A stretch of DNA of 64,000 nucleotides, from NCBI RefSeq assembly GCF_030035675.1, contig NC_084482.1:222934943-222998942 (forward strand). The letters run 5' to 3'. The notes beneath the pieces are model-generated. The model saw nothing but the letters and a program-made list of their open reading frames with translations, was not told the DNA's origin and made no database searches. Shown here piece by piece: positions 33,082-43,369 of the stretch (the first letter of the stretch is position 1; each line of letters starts with the position of its first letter). The DNA is from Rhineura floridana (taxonomy: Eukaryota > Chordata > Lepidosauria > Squamata > Rhineuridae). The translations under genes were made by a program, and so were the position numbers.

Positions 33082-33240
33082 GGGACGGTGTAAAAGCCGG
33101 AACGGAACGCAATGGAACAGGCCGGAACGGGCCCTTTATAAAAGAAGTTGATGCCAAAAACACTGGGCTGGTGTTAGAGGCACTTGAGAACAATATTTAG
33201 GAACAAAAACCATTCCGATAGCATTTTTTATTAACCCTTT
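33082..33240 (+). promoter_or_regulatory. Array leader 2 with TATA-like box, head-to-head with IFITM
   Basis: A near-identical copy of 25,519-25,680, with TTTATAAAAG at 33,135-33,144. It reads away from the IFITM gene, so the two lie head to head with about 150 bp between the leader start and the IFITM ATG. Promoter function is conjecture. Confidence 0.5.
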
Positions 33241-35950
33241 AACCAAAATGCCCTCCGGAACGGAATGAAACAGCCTGGAACGGCGACTTCCCAGCGAGCC
33301 AGACCCACCAAATTCACCAGTCCAACATGACTACATGGGATGCATGCAATAACACACAAAACGTCCGTGCAAACCACGTTCCGATATCCGTTCTGGGCTA
33401 TAATACGCTTTTACGTAAAACAGCCCGGAACAGCGACTTCCCAGCGAGCCAGACCCACCAAATTCACCAGTCCAACACGACTACATGGGATGCATGCAAT
33501 AAGACACAAAATTTCTGCGCAAACCACGTTCCGATACCCGTTCTGGGCTATAATATGCTTTTATGTAAAACAGCCCGGAACGGCGACTTCCCAGCGAGCC
33601 AAACCCACCAAATTCACCAGTCCAACACGACTACATGGCATGGATGCAATAAGACACAAAACGTCTGCGCAAAAAACGTTCCGATACCCGTTCCGGGCTA
33701 TAATACGCTTTTACGTTAAAAAGCCCAGAAAGGCGACTTCCAAATCAGCCAGACCCACCAAATTCACCAGTCCAACATGACTGCATGGGATGCATGCAAT
33801 AAGACACAAAACGTCTGCGCAAACCACGTTCCGATACCCGTTCCGGGCTATAATACGCTTTTACATTAAAAAGCCCAGAACGGCGACTTCCCAATCAGCC
33901 AGACCCACCAAATTCACCAGTCCAACATGACTGCATGGGGTCCATGCAATAAGACACAAAACGTCCGCACAAACCACGTTCCGATACCTGTTCCGGGCTA
34001 TAATACGCTTTTATGTAAAACAGCCTGGAACGGTGACTTCCCAATCAGCCAGACCCACCAAATTCACCAGTCCAACACGACTACATGGGATGCATGCAAT
34101 AAGACACAAAACGTCTGCGCAAACCACGTTCCGATACCCGTTCTGGGCTATAATATGCTTTTACGTAAAACAGCCCGGAACGGCGACTTCCCAGCGAGCC
34201 AGACCCACCAACTTCACCAGTCCAACATGACTGCATGGGATGCATGCAATAAGACACAAAACTTCTGCGCAAACCACGTTCCGATACCTGTTCCGGGCTA
34301 TAATACGCTTTTACGTAAAACAGCCTGGAACGGCGACTTCCCAATCAGCCAGACCCACCAAATTCACCAGTCCAACATGACTACATGGGATGCATGCAAT
34401 AAGACACAAAACTTCTGCGCAAACCACGTTCCGATACCTGTTCCGGGCTATAATACGCTTTTACGTAAAACAGCCTGGAACGGCGACTTCCCAATCAGCC
34501 AGACCCACCAAATTCACCAGTCCAACATGACTGCATGGGATGCATGCAATAAGACACAAAACGTCTGCGCAAACCACGTTCCGATACCCGTTCCGGGCTA
34601 TAATACGCTTTTACATTAAAAAGCCCAGAACGGCGACTTCCCAATCAGCCAGACCCACCAAATTCACCAGTCCAACATGACTGCATGGGGTCCATGCAAT
34701 AAGACACAAAACGTCCGCACAAACCACGTTCCGATACCTGTTCCGGGCTATAATACGCTTTTATGTAAAACAGCCTGGAACGGCGACTTCCCAATCAGCC
34801 AGACCCACCAAATTCACCAGTCCAACACGACTACATGGGATGCATGCAATAAGACACAAAACGTCTGCGCAAACCACGTTCCGATACCCGTTCTGGGCTA
34901 TAATATGCTTTTACGTAAAACAGCCCGGAACGGCGACTTCCCAGCGAGCCAGACCCACCAACTTCACCAGTCCAACATGACTGCATGGGATGCATGCAAT
35001 AAGACACAAAACTTCTGCGCAAACCACGTTCCGATACCTGTTCCGGGCTATAATACGCTTTTACGTAAAACAGCCTGGAACGGCGACTTCCCAATCAGCC
35101 AGACCCACCAAATTCACCAGTCCAACATGACTACATGGGATGCATGCAATAAGACACAAAACTTCTGCGCAAACCACGTTCCGATACCTGTTCCGGGCTA
35201 TAATACGCTTTTACGTAAAACAGCCCAGAACGGCGACTTCCCAATCAGCCAGACCCACCAAATTCACCAGTCCAACATGACTGCATGGGGTCCATGCAAT
35301 AAGACACAGAACGTCCGCACAAACCACGTTCCGATACCTGTTCCGGGCTATAATACGCTTTTATGTAAAACAGCCTGGAACGGCGACTTCCCAATCAGCC
35401 AGACCCACCAAATTCACCAGTCCAACACGACTACATGGGATGAATGCAATAAGACACAAAACGTCTGCGCAAACCACGTTCCGATACCCGTTCTGGGCTA
35501 TAATATGCTTTTACGTAAAACAGCCCGGAACGGCGACTTCCCAGCGAGCCAGACCCACCAACTTCACCAGTCCAACATGACTGCATGGGATGCATGCAAT
35601 AAGACACAAAACTTCTGCGCAAACCACGTTCCGATACCTGTTCCGGGCTATAATACGCTTTTACGTAAAACAGCCTGGAACGGCGACTTCCCAATCAGCC
35701 AGACCCACCAAATTCACCAGTCCAACATGACTACATGGGATGCATGCAATAAGAGACAAAACATCCATGCAAACCACGTTCTGATTCCTGTTCCGGGCTA
35801 CAATACGCTTTTATGTAAAGCAGCCCAGAATGACGACTTCCCAATCAGCCAGACCCATCAAATTCACTAGTCCCACACGACTGCATGGGATGCATGCAAT
35901 AAGACACAAAACATCCGCACAAACCATGTTCCGATACCCGTCCCGGCCTA
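33241..35950 (+). repeat. 150-bp satellite array 2 (about 18 units, higher-order structure)
   Basis: Units of exactly 150 bp mark 'ctacatgggatgcatgcaa' or its variants at 33,331, 33,481, 33,631 and on to 35,881. A variant unit with 'gcatggggtccatgc' starts blocks at 33,931, 34,681 and 35,281, so blocks of 5 and 4 units are repeated as wholes. The last unit and a half (from about 35,745) matches 26,229-26,433 of array 1 almost exactly, including its rare variants. The consensus has the 12-bp arms CCGTTCCGGGCT / AGCCCGGAACGG around TTTTACGTAAAA. The open frame at 34,677-35,870 follows from the period being a multiple of 3. Confidence 0.94.
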
Positions 35951-36582
35951 TGGCTGCTTCTCTGTCTGTGACTATCACAGTGGAATCATTGTTGATCTTG
36001 GGCACACATTTTCCTATAAATAAAAAATACCGCTCATGCACGTTTGTTGTGCGCTTATCATGGATCAGTATGGCCAAAGGGATTGCTGGGTTCTCCTCAA
36101 AGAAAGCACACTGGAAAATTAAAGGTGACACATAGAAATCTCCAAGCTGAAAGGTTGTGTCATAAGACAAAAGTGTGTTTGGCTTCAACATTATCACCTC
36201 TTCAAATATGCTAACAATTTCTGGAAGTGCCAACATTACAGACACTTCAGGGACAAGAGTGAATTCACATACAAACCCTTCCAGAGCATAGTGAAGCTCA
36301 TACACACCATATAAAATCATCATGGCTGATTCTGTTTTTCTGTTTCTCATACTTCAGTTTATTTTTTATTTGTTGTGTATCTTTAGGCAGCATTACTTTC
36401 ATATGTTCAGCTGAACCTATTGTTGTTGCTATTTTATGCTGGTAAACTTTGCACGGGCCAAAGTGTTTCTGCCCCATAGCTTCTGACAATACAGAATGCA
36501 TGGTATGTACATGACATCTCATGGAATATTTTTTCATATTTCCATGAGGCACAGATAGTTCAGGTCTCTCATCCTGTCCAAG
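35951..36582 (-). mobile_element. MULE-like transposase fragment, inverted copy 2
   Basis: It is the reverse complement of 28,241-28,873, by eye identical except for one extra T in the 'gatgattttatatgg' stretch (about 36,310), which breaks the frame. It contains the same 'SYDTTFQLGDFYVSP' and 'VTDREAAI' parts. It joins array 2 at 'ggcctatggctgc' with 2-3 nt of shared sequence and stops at 36,582 inside a half MITE. The near identity means the duplication is recent, converted, or an assembly product. Confidence 0.85.
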
Positions 36583-36638
36583 CGCTGGCTGGGGTTGATG
36601 GGAGTTGTAGTTCAAAAAAGTAACTTTTCCAAGCTCTG
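36583..36638. mobile_element. Half copy of the palindromic MITE
   Basis: Only one arm is present ('gctggctggggttgatgggagttgtag...cttttccaagctctgg'). The other arm is replaced by the inverted transposase fragment, which marks a rearrangement breakpoint. Confidence 0.85.
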
Positions 36639-36940
36639 GTTAAATCCTTGTCTATGTTGGGTAAAAATTAAAAAGGTGCATTTAGTTTTTTGGTTATGCC
36701 TTCTGTCTTGCTTAAAGTGACACAAGCAATATTAGGAGTAGCGCCAGAGTGGCTTCTAGTTGACGTTTAAGATAAAATGTCGACATATTTCCTGGTAACC
36801 TTACCCTTTCTTGTTCCAGTGGCTCCTTTGAATAAAAGCCGGTTTAAGCTGGAGATTTCCCCTCCCCACTATTCCCTTTTACTCTCGTATCACACTGAGG
36901 TTGATTGCTTCGCATATAGTTACAAATCATAACATGTATA
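36639..36940. other. Unassigned sequence
   Basis: I see no gene or recognised repeat. Confidence 0.5.
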
Positions 36941-36941
36941 G

Positions 36942-37421
36942 AAATGTTAAAGTTTCTTTGATATGCAACTCTAGCAGCTAGAGGCACCTCCTCTGTATCT
37001 CTCTTTGTTCTGTAATTGCTGAATGCTTATCTCAAGGACATGTGAAATATGCAAACCCATAGTCTGAAAGATATTCTGATGTTTCCACTTATGCTCTCCC
37101 TCTACACCCCCTTTCCCTCCTTCTGCCATTCTTCCTTTCTCCTATAGTGACGATCAAATGTTTCTTTGTAGTTTGTGACGCTGCTCCCCAATATTGTAAC
37201 CTTTGGGGAAAGGCTATATATTCTCTGCTCTAACAATAAAACAGGGTTCCCATTCTGAAGGCTTTGAGCTGTAAGTAGTGGGACCCCTTTGCAAAGGATT
37301 TCTGTGTCGTTTTTAATTGATCTCTGGTAGTGGGTCTTTTTGCACTCAACTCCCGCACCCCTCCCGGGTGGATGTGAGCTGGGGTAGACAGAGACAGCTC
37401 GCGTGTTTGGTTTGGACCTAA
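36942..37421 (+). mobile_element. Possible solitary LTR (retrovirus-like fossil)
   Basis: About 480 bp beginning TGTATAG and ending CTAACA, with a TATA-like 'ggctatatattctc' (about 37,212), an AATAAA signal (37,236) and a G/T-rich stretch after it, in the order U3-R-U5. No internal genes accompany it. The family is not determined, it looks old, and the borders are uncertain. Confidence 0.4.
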
Positions 37422-39332
37422 CATCTATGTAGTAATAGTTGGCTCCTTTCCTTCTGGGCTTGGTGTGTTGCAGCAGGAGTCACATGGTTGAGTCTTGCTC
37501 TGCCTTCTAAAAGGGGAAATGTGTTTAGATACTGAAATGCAAGCTGCTCCTTCTAAAAGGTGCTAACAATCTTTACAAGCCTTGCAAAGAAGAGTACAAA
37601 AGTTACTAGTCCACTTTTTAATGGTTTTTTTTTTTTAGCTAGCCTACTTGCTTAGACATATCTGTCTTGGCATTTGTGGGCTAAAAGAAAGAGCCAACTA
37701 TTGTGAAACAGTTTTAAAAAACAGCTTTAAAAACCTTACACATGCAATATATGCAGCTGCAGCTATACAGAATGGAAAGAGAATCATGGAAACTAGTTTT
37801 CCCCTCACAGAGCTACATTCCCCAACTACCTTTAACAAAGTACAGTTCCCAGGATTTGGGGGGGGGAGCCATGTGCTTTAAATGTACAGTGCGGATGTGA
37901 CTCTTGCTTCTTGGCATTTTGAACAGAGGTCATGTTCCCAGAACTGGACCTGCTCTTGCCCTTTCTTGCTGTTGCTGCCTGTTCACTTTCCCTCTCCAAG
38001 CATGCAAGAACTTGCCTTGCATTCTCATTTTGGGTGGATTGGATTCAGAAAGAGAAGGGAAGCTAACAGGCAGCTGCGCCAGTGCTGAGGAGGAAGAGAA
38101 CCCACCCATATAGGAGGCCCATGGAGAACATCGGGGCCAACCCTTCCCCCCAAAAAAAGAAAAATCTAGAGCTGGTACTATGTGTTCCTAAGGGCACTGT
38201 TTGCAAGAATAAAATTTTTAAACCCCCCAGAAACAACAAGCACAAGAAAGAAATAAGTGAACGTTTCTACGAGAGCTAAACTCAGAGCTGGAGGCCAAAT
38301 TAATCCCTTCCTTTATCCTCTTGCATTTGACAAAGGGCAAATTGGCAGCTGGTATATGCAGTCTTGCCTGAACCTGTGTGTGCTGCATGATAGTTACAAA
38401 CATTAACTGGAGTTTCAGCTGAGTATGATACAGGCTGACCGAGAAAGAAAAGAAAACGTTCGACACCCCAACAAAGGATTTGGGATTGCTGGGATTATAT
38501 ATGGTTTGCTCCTGGGTGGAGATCAGAGTCCTCATTCATGACCCCCCCCCACTCCTCTTTAAGCACACAGCTGCCAGGATCTTTTCAGGCCCCCTCCCCC
38601 TTTGCTCTGTGGGAAGGGTTTCTCTGCCCTTCCTGCTAGGGCTATATGAGCACATCCTGTGAGAAAAATGAGATGATACGACGCAAAGGGACCCTGTGTA
38701 GGCACCGCCACGGCTCCCAGCCTTCAATGCTATGGACTGGCAGCTGGTGCAGAAGAACCTCCCTGTCCCACCCGTGTCATATGGAGGTGTCTCTACCTAG
38801 CTCATGCCTAACCTCTACTGGAGTCAATGGAAAGGAGGACTCAGAGCAGAGGAGGAGGGTCTAGAGCTAGAGTTACCAGGTCTCCATTTTTCAGCTGGAG
38901 TCTCTGGTTTTTCGGGGGGCCCTCCGGCTAGCACCCCTTAATCTCCAGACGCTCCGATTCAATTTTTTAAAAAATTAAGTTTCTAGGTGGTCTGGTTCCC
39001 GAGATATACACCAAAACATCAGCTGCCCCCCTGTGACTGTTTAATCTATTTAACTGATATGATGCTGAAGTTGGTTCCTAGTTCCCAGTTCCTTATTTGC
39101 TTGAAAGTTCAAAACACTAAAAAAGAAGAAAAGTTGACAGCTACAGCAACTTCAAACCAAACTTAACATGTCTCTGAACCCCAAATTATGTTGGGGTACC
39201 CTGTATGATATATCGCTGTGATCGGGGGACTCTCCCCGTCAAGAATAACAATACATTTATGCAATCAAAATCATCAGGCTCCTGATATTATCATAAATGC
39301 ATAATGATGTCATAAAATCATAAAAAATAAAT
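37422..39332. other. Mostly unassigned sequence
   Basis: It holds a MITE-like scrap at 37,785-37,900 ('ctcacagagctacattcccc...acagttcccaggatttggg') and a piece with an element-A-like edge at about 38,872 ('agttaccaggtctcc'). I see no gene. Confidence 0.45.
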
Positions 39333-39890
39333 AACTGGGGGTGCCCACCTCAAAATCTGCTCTGGGCCAGGACAAATCATATACCCCAGGAAAGGAGAGG
39401 GTGTCCTCTATGAGATGTCAGTGCATCCCGTCTGGCCCAGAGCTTCTGCTGGGCACCGGGCATGCACGGGTGCATCAATGCAAAATTAAAATGGACAAAA
39501 ACACATAGAAAAAAATAAGTAACTGGGGGTACCCACCCCAAAATCTGCTCTGGGACAGCACAAATCATATACCCCAGGAAAGAGGAGGGTGTCCTCTACG
39601 AGATGCCACTGCGTAACGCCTGGCTCAGAGCTTCTGCTGGGCTCATGGCACAGAAGAGGACATCTATACAAAATCAAAGCAGAAAAAGACATACAGGAAA
39701 AATAAGTAATTGGGGGTGCCCACCCCAAAATCTGCTCTGGGACAGCACAAATCATACACCCCATGAAAGGGGAGGGTGTCCTCTATGAGATGCCACTGCG
39801 TCCCGCCTGGCCCAGAGCTTCTGCTGGGCTCAGGGGAAGGATGAGAGCATCTATGCAGACAGAAAGGGTAGGGAATCTTCTTACTTTTAC
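39333..39890. repeat. 188-bp tandem repeat (about 3 units)
   Basis: Units start at 39,333, 39,521 and 39,708. Each has 'aactgggggtgcccacc', 'aaaatctgctctggg', 'caaatcatataccccaggaaag', 'gggtgtcctcta' and 'cagagcttctgctgggc'. Open frames on the minus strand follow the repeat and have no known domain. The array directly abuts the inverted element A copy. Confidence 0.9.
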
Positions 39891-39892
39891 TC

Positions 39893-40505
39893 ATTTCTCA
39901 GACCTCTTTCTGAAGTGAAGGGTCAAATCTGTAAAGAGGTTTGGAGCAGCCACATTAAAAGGGCAGGGCATTCCAGGCAGGGGGTTGCCAACCCTGCTTG
40001 GATATGGATGTCTTGCAGAGGATCCCTAGTCAAGCTTTACCAACAGCACAATCCAAACTATATCTACTCAGAAGTAAGTCCTGTTGAGTTCTATGGGGCT
40101 TAGTCCCTTAGTATGTGTGTTTAGAATTGCAGCCTTCAGGGGCATCCATCTTTACTCCCGAATGCTCCCATCTAACATCTCCACAACACTAGGCTCCTTT
40201 CTTCCTACAGTGACCTTCTGGTGACTGGCCTGGCCTGAAGGCACTTAAACCCTTCTTGCCAAAAGCAAGTAGGCTAGATTAAATGTTCCCTACCCAGGCT
40301 CCACCTTTTAGCTAAGATGTCTAGCTTAATTTCCAGTCAGATATTTTTTTAATTGTACACTCCAAACAACTGTGGTTGATGCTTAATGTATCAATGAGAT
40401 CACTCGGGCCCGCCCTGTTACATCACTCGGGCCCGCCCTATGACATCTCTTGGGCCCGCCACTAAAATATCCGGTTTTGGGATGCTTCTGACCTGGCAAC
40501 CCTAT
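39893..40505 (-). repeat. Element A, inverted copy 3
   Basis: Reverse-complement order of 11,330-11,995: 'ctcagacctctttctgaagtg', 'gggttgccaacccTg', 'ctactcagaagtaagtcc', 'ggcactTaaacccttcttgcc', 'caactgtggttgatgc', then 'gggcccgccc' units and the edge 'gacctggcaaccct'. Non-coding. Confidence 0.75.
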
Positions 40506-40539
40506 CCTGGATCCATCTTTGTCACTAGAGGCCTAGATG

Positions 40540-40747
40540 ACCTCAGTGGTTAGGAGTGCCACTAACCACTCCTGGTAAGACAGCTGTGGCCGTTTCTGGA
40601 CAGGAATAGCCTGACCTCTGTTGTCCATGCACTGGTAACCTCTGGGCTAGATTACTGTAATGCAGTCTATGTGGGGCTGCCCTTGAGGTTGGTCCAGAAG
40701 TTGCAGCTGGTGCAAAATGCGGCGGTAAGACTGCTCACTGGGCACGG
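40540..40747 (+). mobile_element. L2-like LINE fragment
   Basis: 'ccatgcactggtaacctctgggctagattactgtaatgc' and 'gtggggctgcccttgag' are the coding trace of the L2 motif '[20 protein letters not shown]'. It is cut at 40,748 by the duplicated V2R segment. Confidence 0.75.
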
Positions 40748-42320
40748 TCTCTAGGCTTCCCTGTCACTTTCTAGTATTAACCCCCTAAATACTGTGCACC
40801 CCCTTTGCCATTAAAAGCAGGAAAGGCAGGAGGAACTGGCAGGAGAGGATGTCCCCCCCACTGAAGGAAAGAGAGTCAGCCTTGTCTCCTCTGAGCTGGG
40901 CTAGATCCCAGGCACCCATCAGTGAAGTAGGAGCAGGCCCAAGGAAGGGAAGGAAAGGCAAGTGTGCCTGACCGTGCAGGGGGGGGCAGCAAATCCGGTG
41001 TAGAGTTCATGGCAATCATGTTTGCTCCACACCCAGTGCAAGCATGCAAAGTTGTTGAAATTCCAATTTTAAAACCAATGTGGGTGGAATTCATGCCCAT
41101 CCCTAGTCAGGAGCCACAACGGCTTAGAGAGAGTCTGTGCCACAGAATCACCCCTGCTCAAAGGAATTCTGATAAAGAGGGCTTACTTCAAATGGGCCAC
41201 TGCAGGCAAAGGGAGGGGTTGAGCCACTGATGGGGGTTGTTACTAGACAGGCCGTGGCCTCCAAGACCAGTATAAAAGGGCACAAAGAAGGAACAGCAAG
41301 CAGTTTCACAACTGGGTTTGCAAAATTACACCTCCCCAATACATTCTAGATTCTAAAGCCAAGACAATGATTCTGGAATTGTACGATCAATGGTCATGTT
41401 CAGCAGAGATGCCTTTGATGGGAAAGGAAATACCTCCCATGGCTTTAGCCTTTGAACTTTCAGCCTGTCCTTCACCTTCCATTTAGATCGAGATGAATAA
41501 ATGACATCTAAGGCCCGTGCCACAGCTTGGACAGTGTTGTAAATCCAGTAGCTGTCTAGAGAGAGGACTCTTTCCAGATCATCTTGGGACAACATCTCCA
41601 GGTCCTCTCTCTCTCTGCATCTTGTCCAACCTTTCACCGACAATGCATGCTTTGAATAGGAACAATTAAAAGCTCTCTCCTCAAGCCCCATGATCATGAA
41701 GAAAAAGGGTACAAAATCATCATAGTATTTGGGGGTTAATACTAGAAAGTGAAAGAGAAGCCTAGAGAAGCTTGTTGTGCCCACATTAATGCAAACCTCT
41801 CTAGGCTTCCCTGTTAGTCTCTATAGCATTAAGTCTCTACATGCCTTTTCCACCTTGTTACTACTTGCGTTGGGCTCCATTTGCTATCCAACGCAGGTGA
41901 AACTGGAAGTTCAGGGGAAAATCCCAAAGATGGTTTGGAAATGCATTCCAATGTGATGAAATGCTTGTGGACTGGAAGCAGAAAGTGGAGCCAAACCGTA
42001 CTCCTGATCGAGGTGTGACTTTGGCACCTCCCTGTCTGCATTATGGATCTCCCTTCCTCTTCCAGACTTAATGGAGCTTACTTCTGAGTAGGCATGTTTA
42101 GGATTACACTGCTCATGGTTTCAAATTTGCTACTCCTTAAAGGTGCCCAAAACACACTATGTGAAGAGAATGTCCTGGTTTTCTGCCTGTAACACCAAGC
42201 CCAGCTCGCAGACTCTTCTGAGGGTATTTATACATCTTTCCAAACCACTAAAACAAACAGAGGGCATTTAGGAATGGAACCGGGTCCCTTCCAATCATTT
42301 AAAAAAGACACACAGTACCA
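40748..42320. repeat. Fold-back duplicate of V2R gene 1 exon 3 and intron 3
   Basis: 40,748-41,732 is the reverse complement of about 4,760-5,734 and is followed at once by 41,733-42,275, a direct copy of about 5,697-6,240. The copy then jumps to sequence matching about 7,692-7,730 (the L2 5' end), skipping roughly 1.45 kb, with 'gaat' shared at the joint. Matching is very high throughout, so the event is fairly recent. Confidence 0.88.
41434..41732 (-). pseudogene. V2R exon 3 fragment, pseudogene
   Basis: This is a host receptor gene fragment. On the minus strand it carries the last part of V2R exon 3: '[20 protein letters not shown]', 'RVLSLDSYWIYNTVQAVARA', 'RLKPWE', with the exon donor still present at 41,433. 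It lacks the first two-thirds of the exon and has no partner exons nearby. It differs from gene 1 by several substitutions (for example LDMLPQEY to LEMLSQDD). It arose by the fold-back duplication described for 40,748-42,320 and cannot encode a receptor. Confidence 0.9.
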
Positions 42321-42339
42321 TCTTATCAGGAGGTCCATT

Positions 42340-43258
42340 CTGCACAACATAGGAAGCGGGCCTTTAGTGTGGTGGCACCTATCCTGTGGCATCCCCTCCC
42401 TTGAACCATTAGACAGGCACCATCTCTGTTCTCTTTTTGGCATGAAGAGGATTCTGGCTGCCATTCCTTCTAGGCAGGGGAGTCACGTAGACAATAGTGA
42501 ATTGAACTGCTGTAGCAGACTGAACATGTGCCAAGGATACTGATATTGCAGGAATGCATAGAGGAAGGTGGCTGGTACAGGGGGTAGAGCATCACTGTAG
42601 CTTAGAAGAATTGGAGGTATCTATGTCTGTATCCACCCGCCATTTATTCTGACCTTTTTATTCCGACAGGCTTTTGGGATAGAAGGTGTCTAGGATTGGG
42701 CTCTACAAGGTTTGTTTCATTGTTTTAGGCTGTTATTTGTATCATTTTAAATTGTGTTTCAGTATTTTAAGTGCCTGTTTCATGGTTTTAAGGTTGTGTA
42801 TAATTTAATTTTATCTTAATTGTATGTTTTTGTATGTTTTTAATTACATGTAGTTTTATTTGTGTAAGACCCTCAGTGGTGCAGGATGTTAAGCGGCGGT
42901 AACTCAGCCGAAACTCTGCTCACGGCCGGAGTTCGATTCCAACAGAGGGAGGAAGTCAAATCTCTGGTAAAAGGGGCCGAGGTCCACTCGGCCTTCCATC
43001 CATCCGTGGTCGGTAAAATGAGTACCCAGCATACGCTGGGGGGTAAAGAAAGGCCGGGGAAGGAACTGGCAATCCCACCGCATATATATGGTCTGCCTAG
43101 TACACGTCACAAGACGTCACCGTAAGAGTCAGAAATGGCTCACACTATAAGTGCGGGGACACCTTTACCTTTATTTTTATTTGTAAGCCGCCCTGAGTTC
43201 CAGTTTGGAAAAAGGGCGCGGTCAAAATAAAGTTTCATTCATTCATTCATTCATTTTA
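42340..43258 (+). mobile_element. L2-like LINE 3' end, split by a SINE
   Basis: A coding trace at 42,350-42,420 ('KRAFSVVAPILWHPLPLN') is the L2 C-terminus. A T-rich 3' UTR runs to about 42,866, and the tail 'tttgtaagccgccctgagttcc' plus (attc)n lies at 43,178-43,255. A SINE interrupts it at 42,868-43,172. Confidence 0.8.
42868..43172 (+). repeat. tRNA-derived SINE with ACCTTT tail (Sauria/ACA-type)
   Basis: The tRNA-like head 'ccctcagtggtgcagg' has a B box 'ggagttcgattcc' (about 42,929). The body is 'ggtaaaaggggccgaggtcc...ggtcggtaaaatgagtaccc...ggggggtaaagaaaggcc', and it ends 'ggacacctttacctttat'. The flanks 'tttatttgtg' and 'tttatttgta' are a likely target duplication. The ACCTTT tail is the type shared with BovB LINEs in squamates. 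Confidence 0.88.
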
Positions 43259-43369
43259 GTCGAGTTATGTACGTTGCTCCAGTAAAGCACTTTGCTGAAT
43301 AAAAACCTTAAAACAGGCATTGGCTCCATTATTGGGTCTCCTCCAAAAATAACCCAATGGTAAAGTCCA

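Noticed and set aside
34831-35694. Minus-strand open frames within the satellite arrays
   Set aside because: They repeat with the unit and are shadows of the tandem structure.
34677-35870. A 397-residue open frame with a 50-residue repeat in array 2 (and 195-230 residue frames in both arrays)
   Set aside because: The period of 150 bp keeps frames open on both strands automatically. Array 1 has single-base indels and a stop, and there is no domain, signal peptide or splice context, so a protein is not supported.
39486-39764. A small cysteine-rich minus-strand protein
   Set aside because: The frame follows the 188-bp tandem repeat and has no recognisable start, domain or splice sites.
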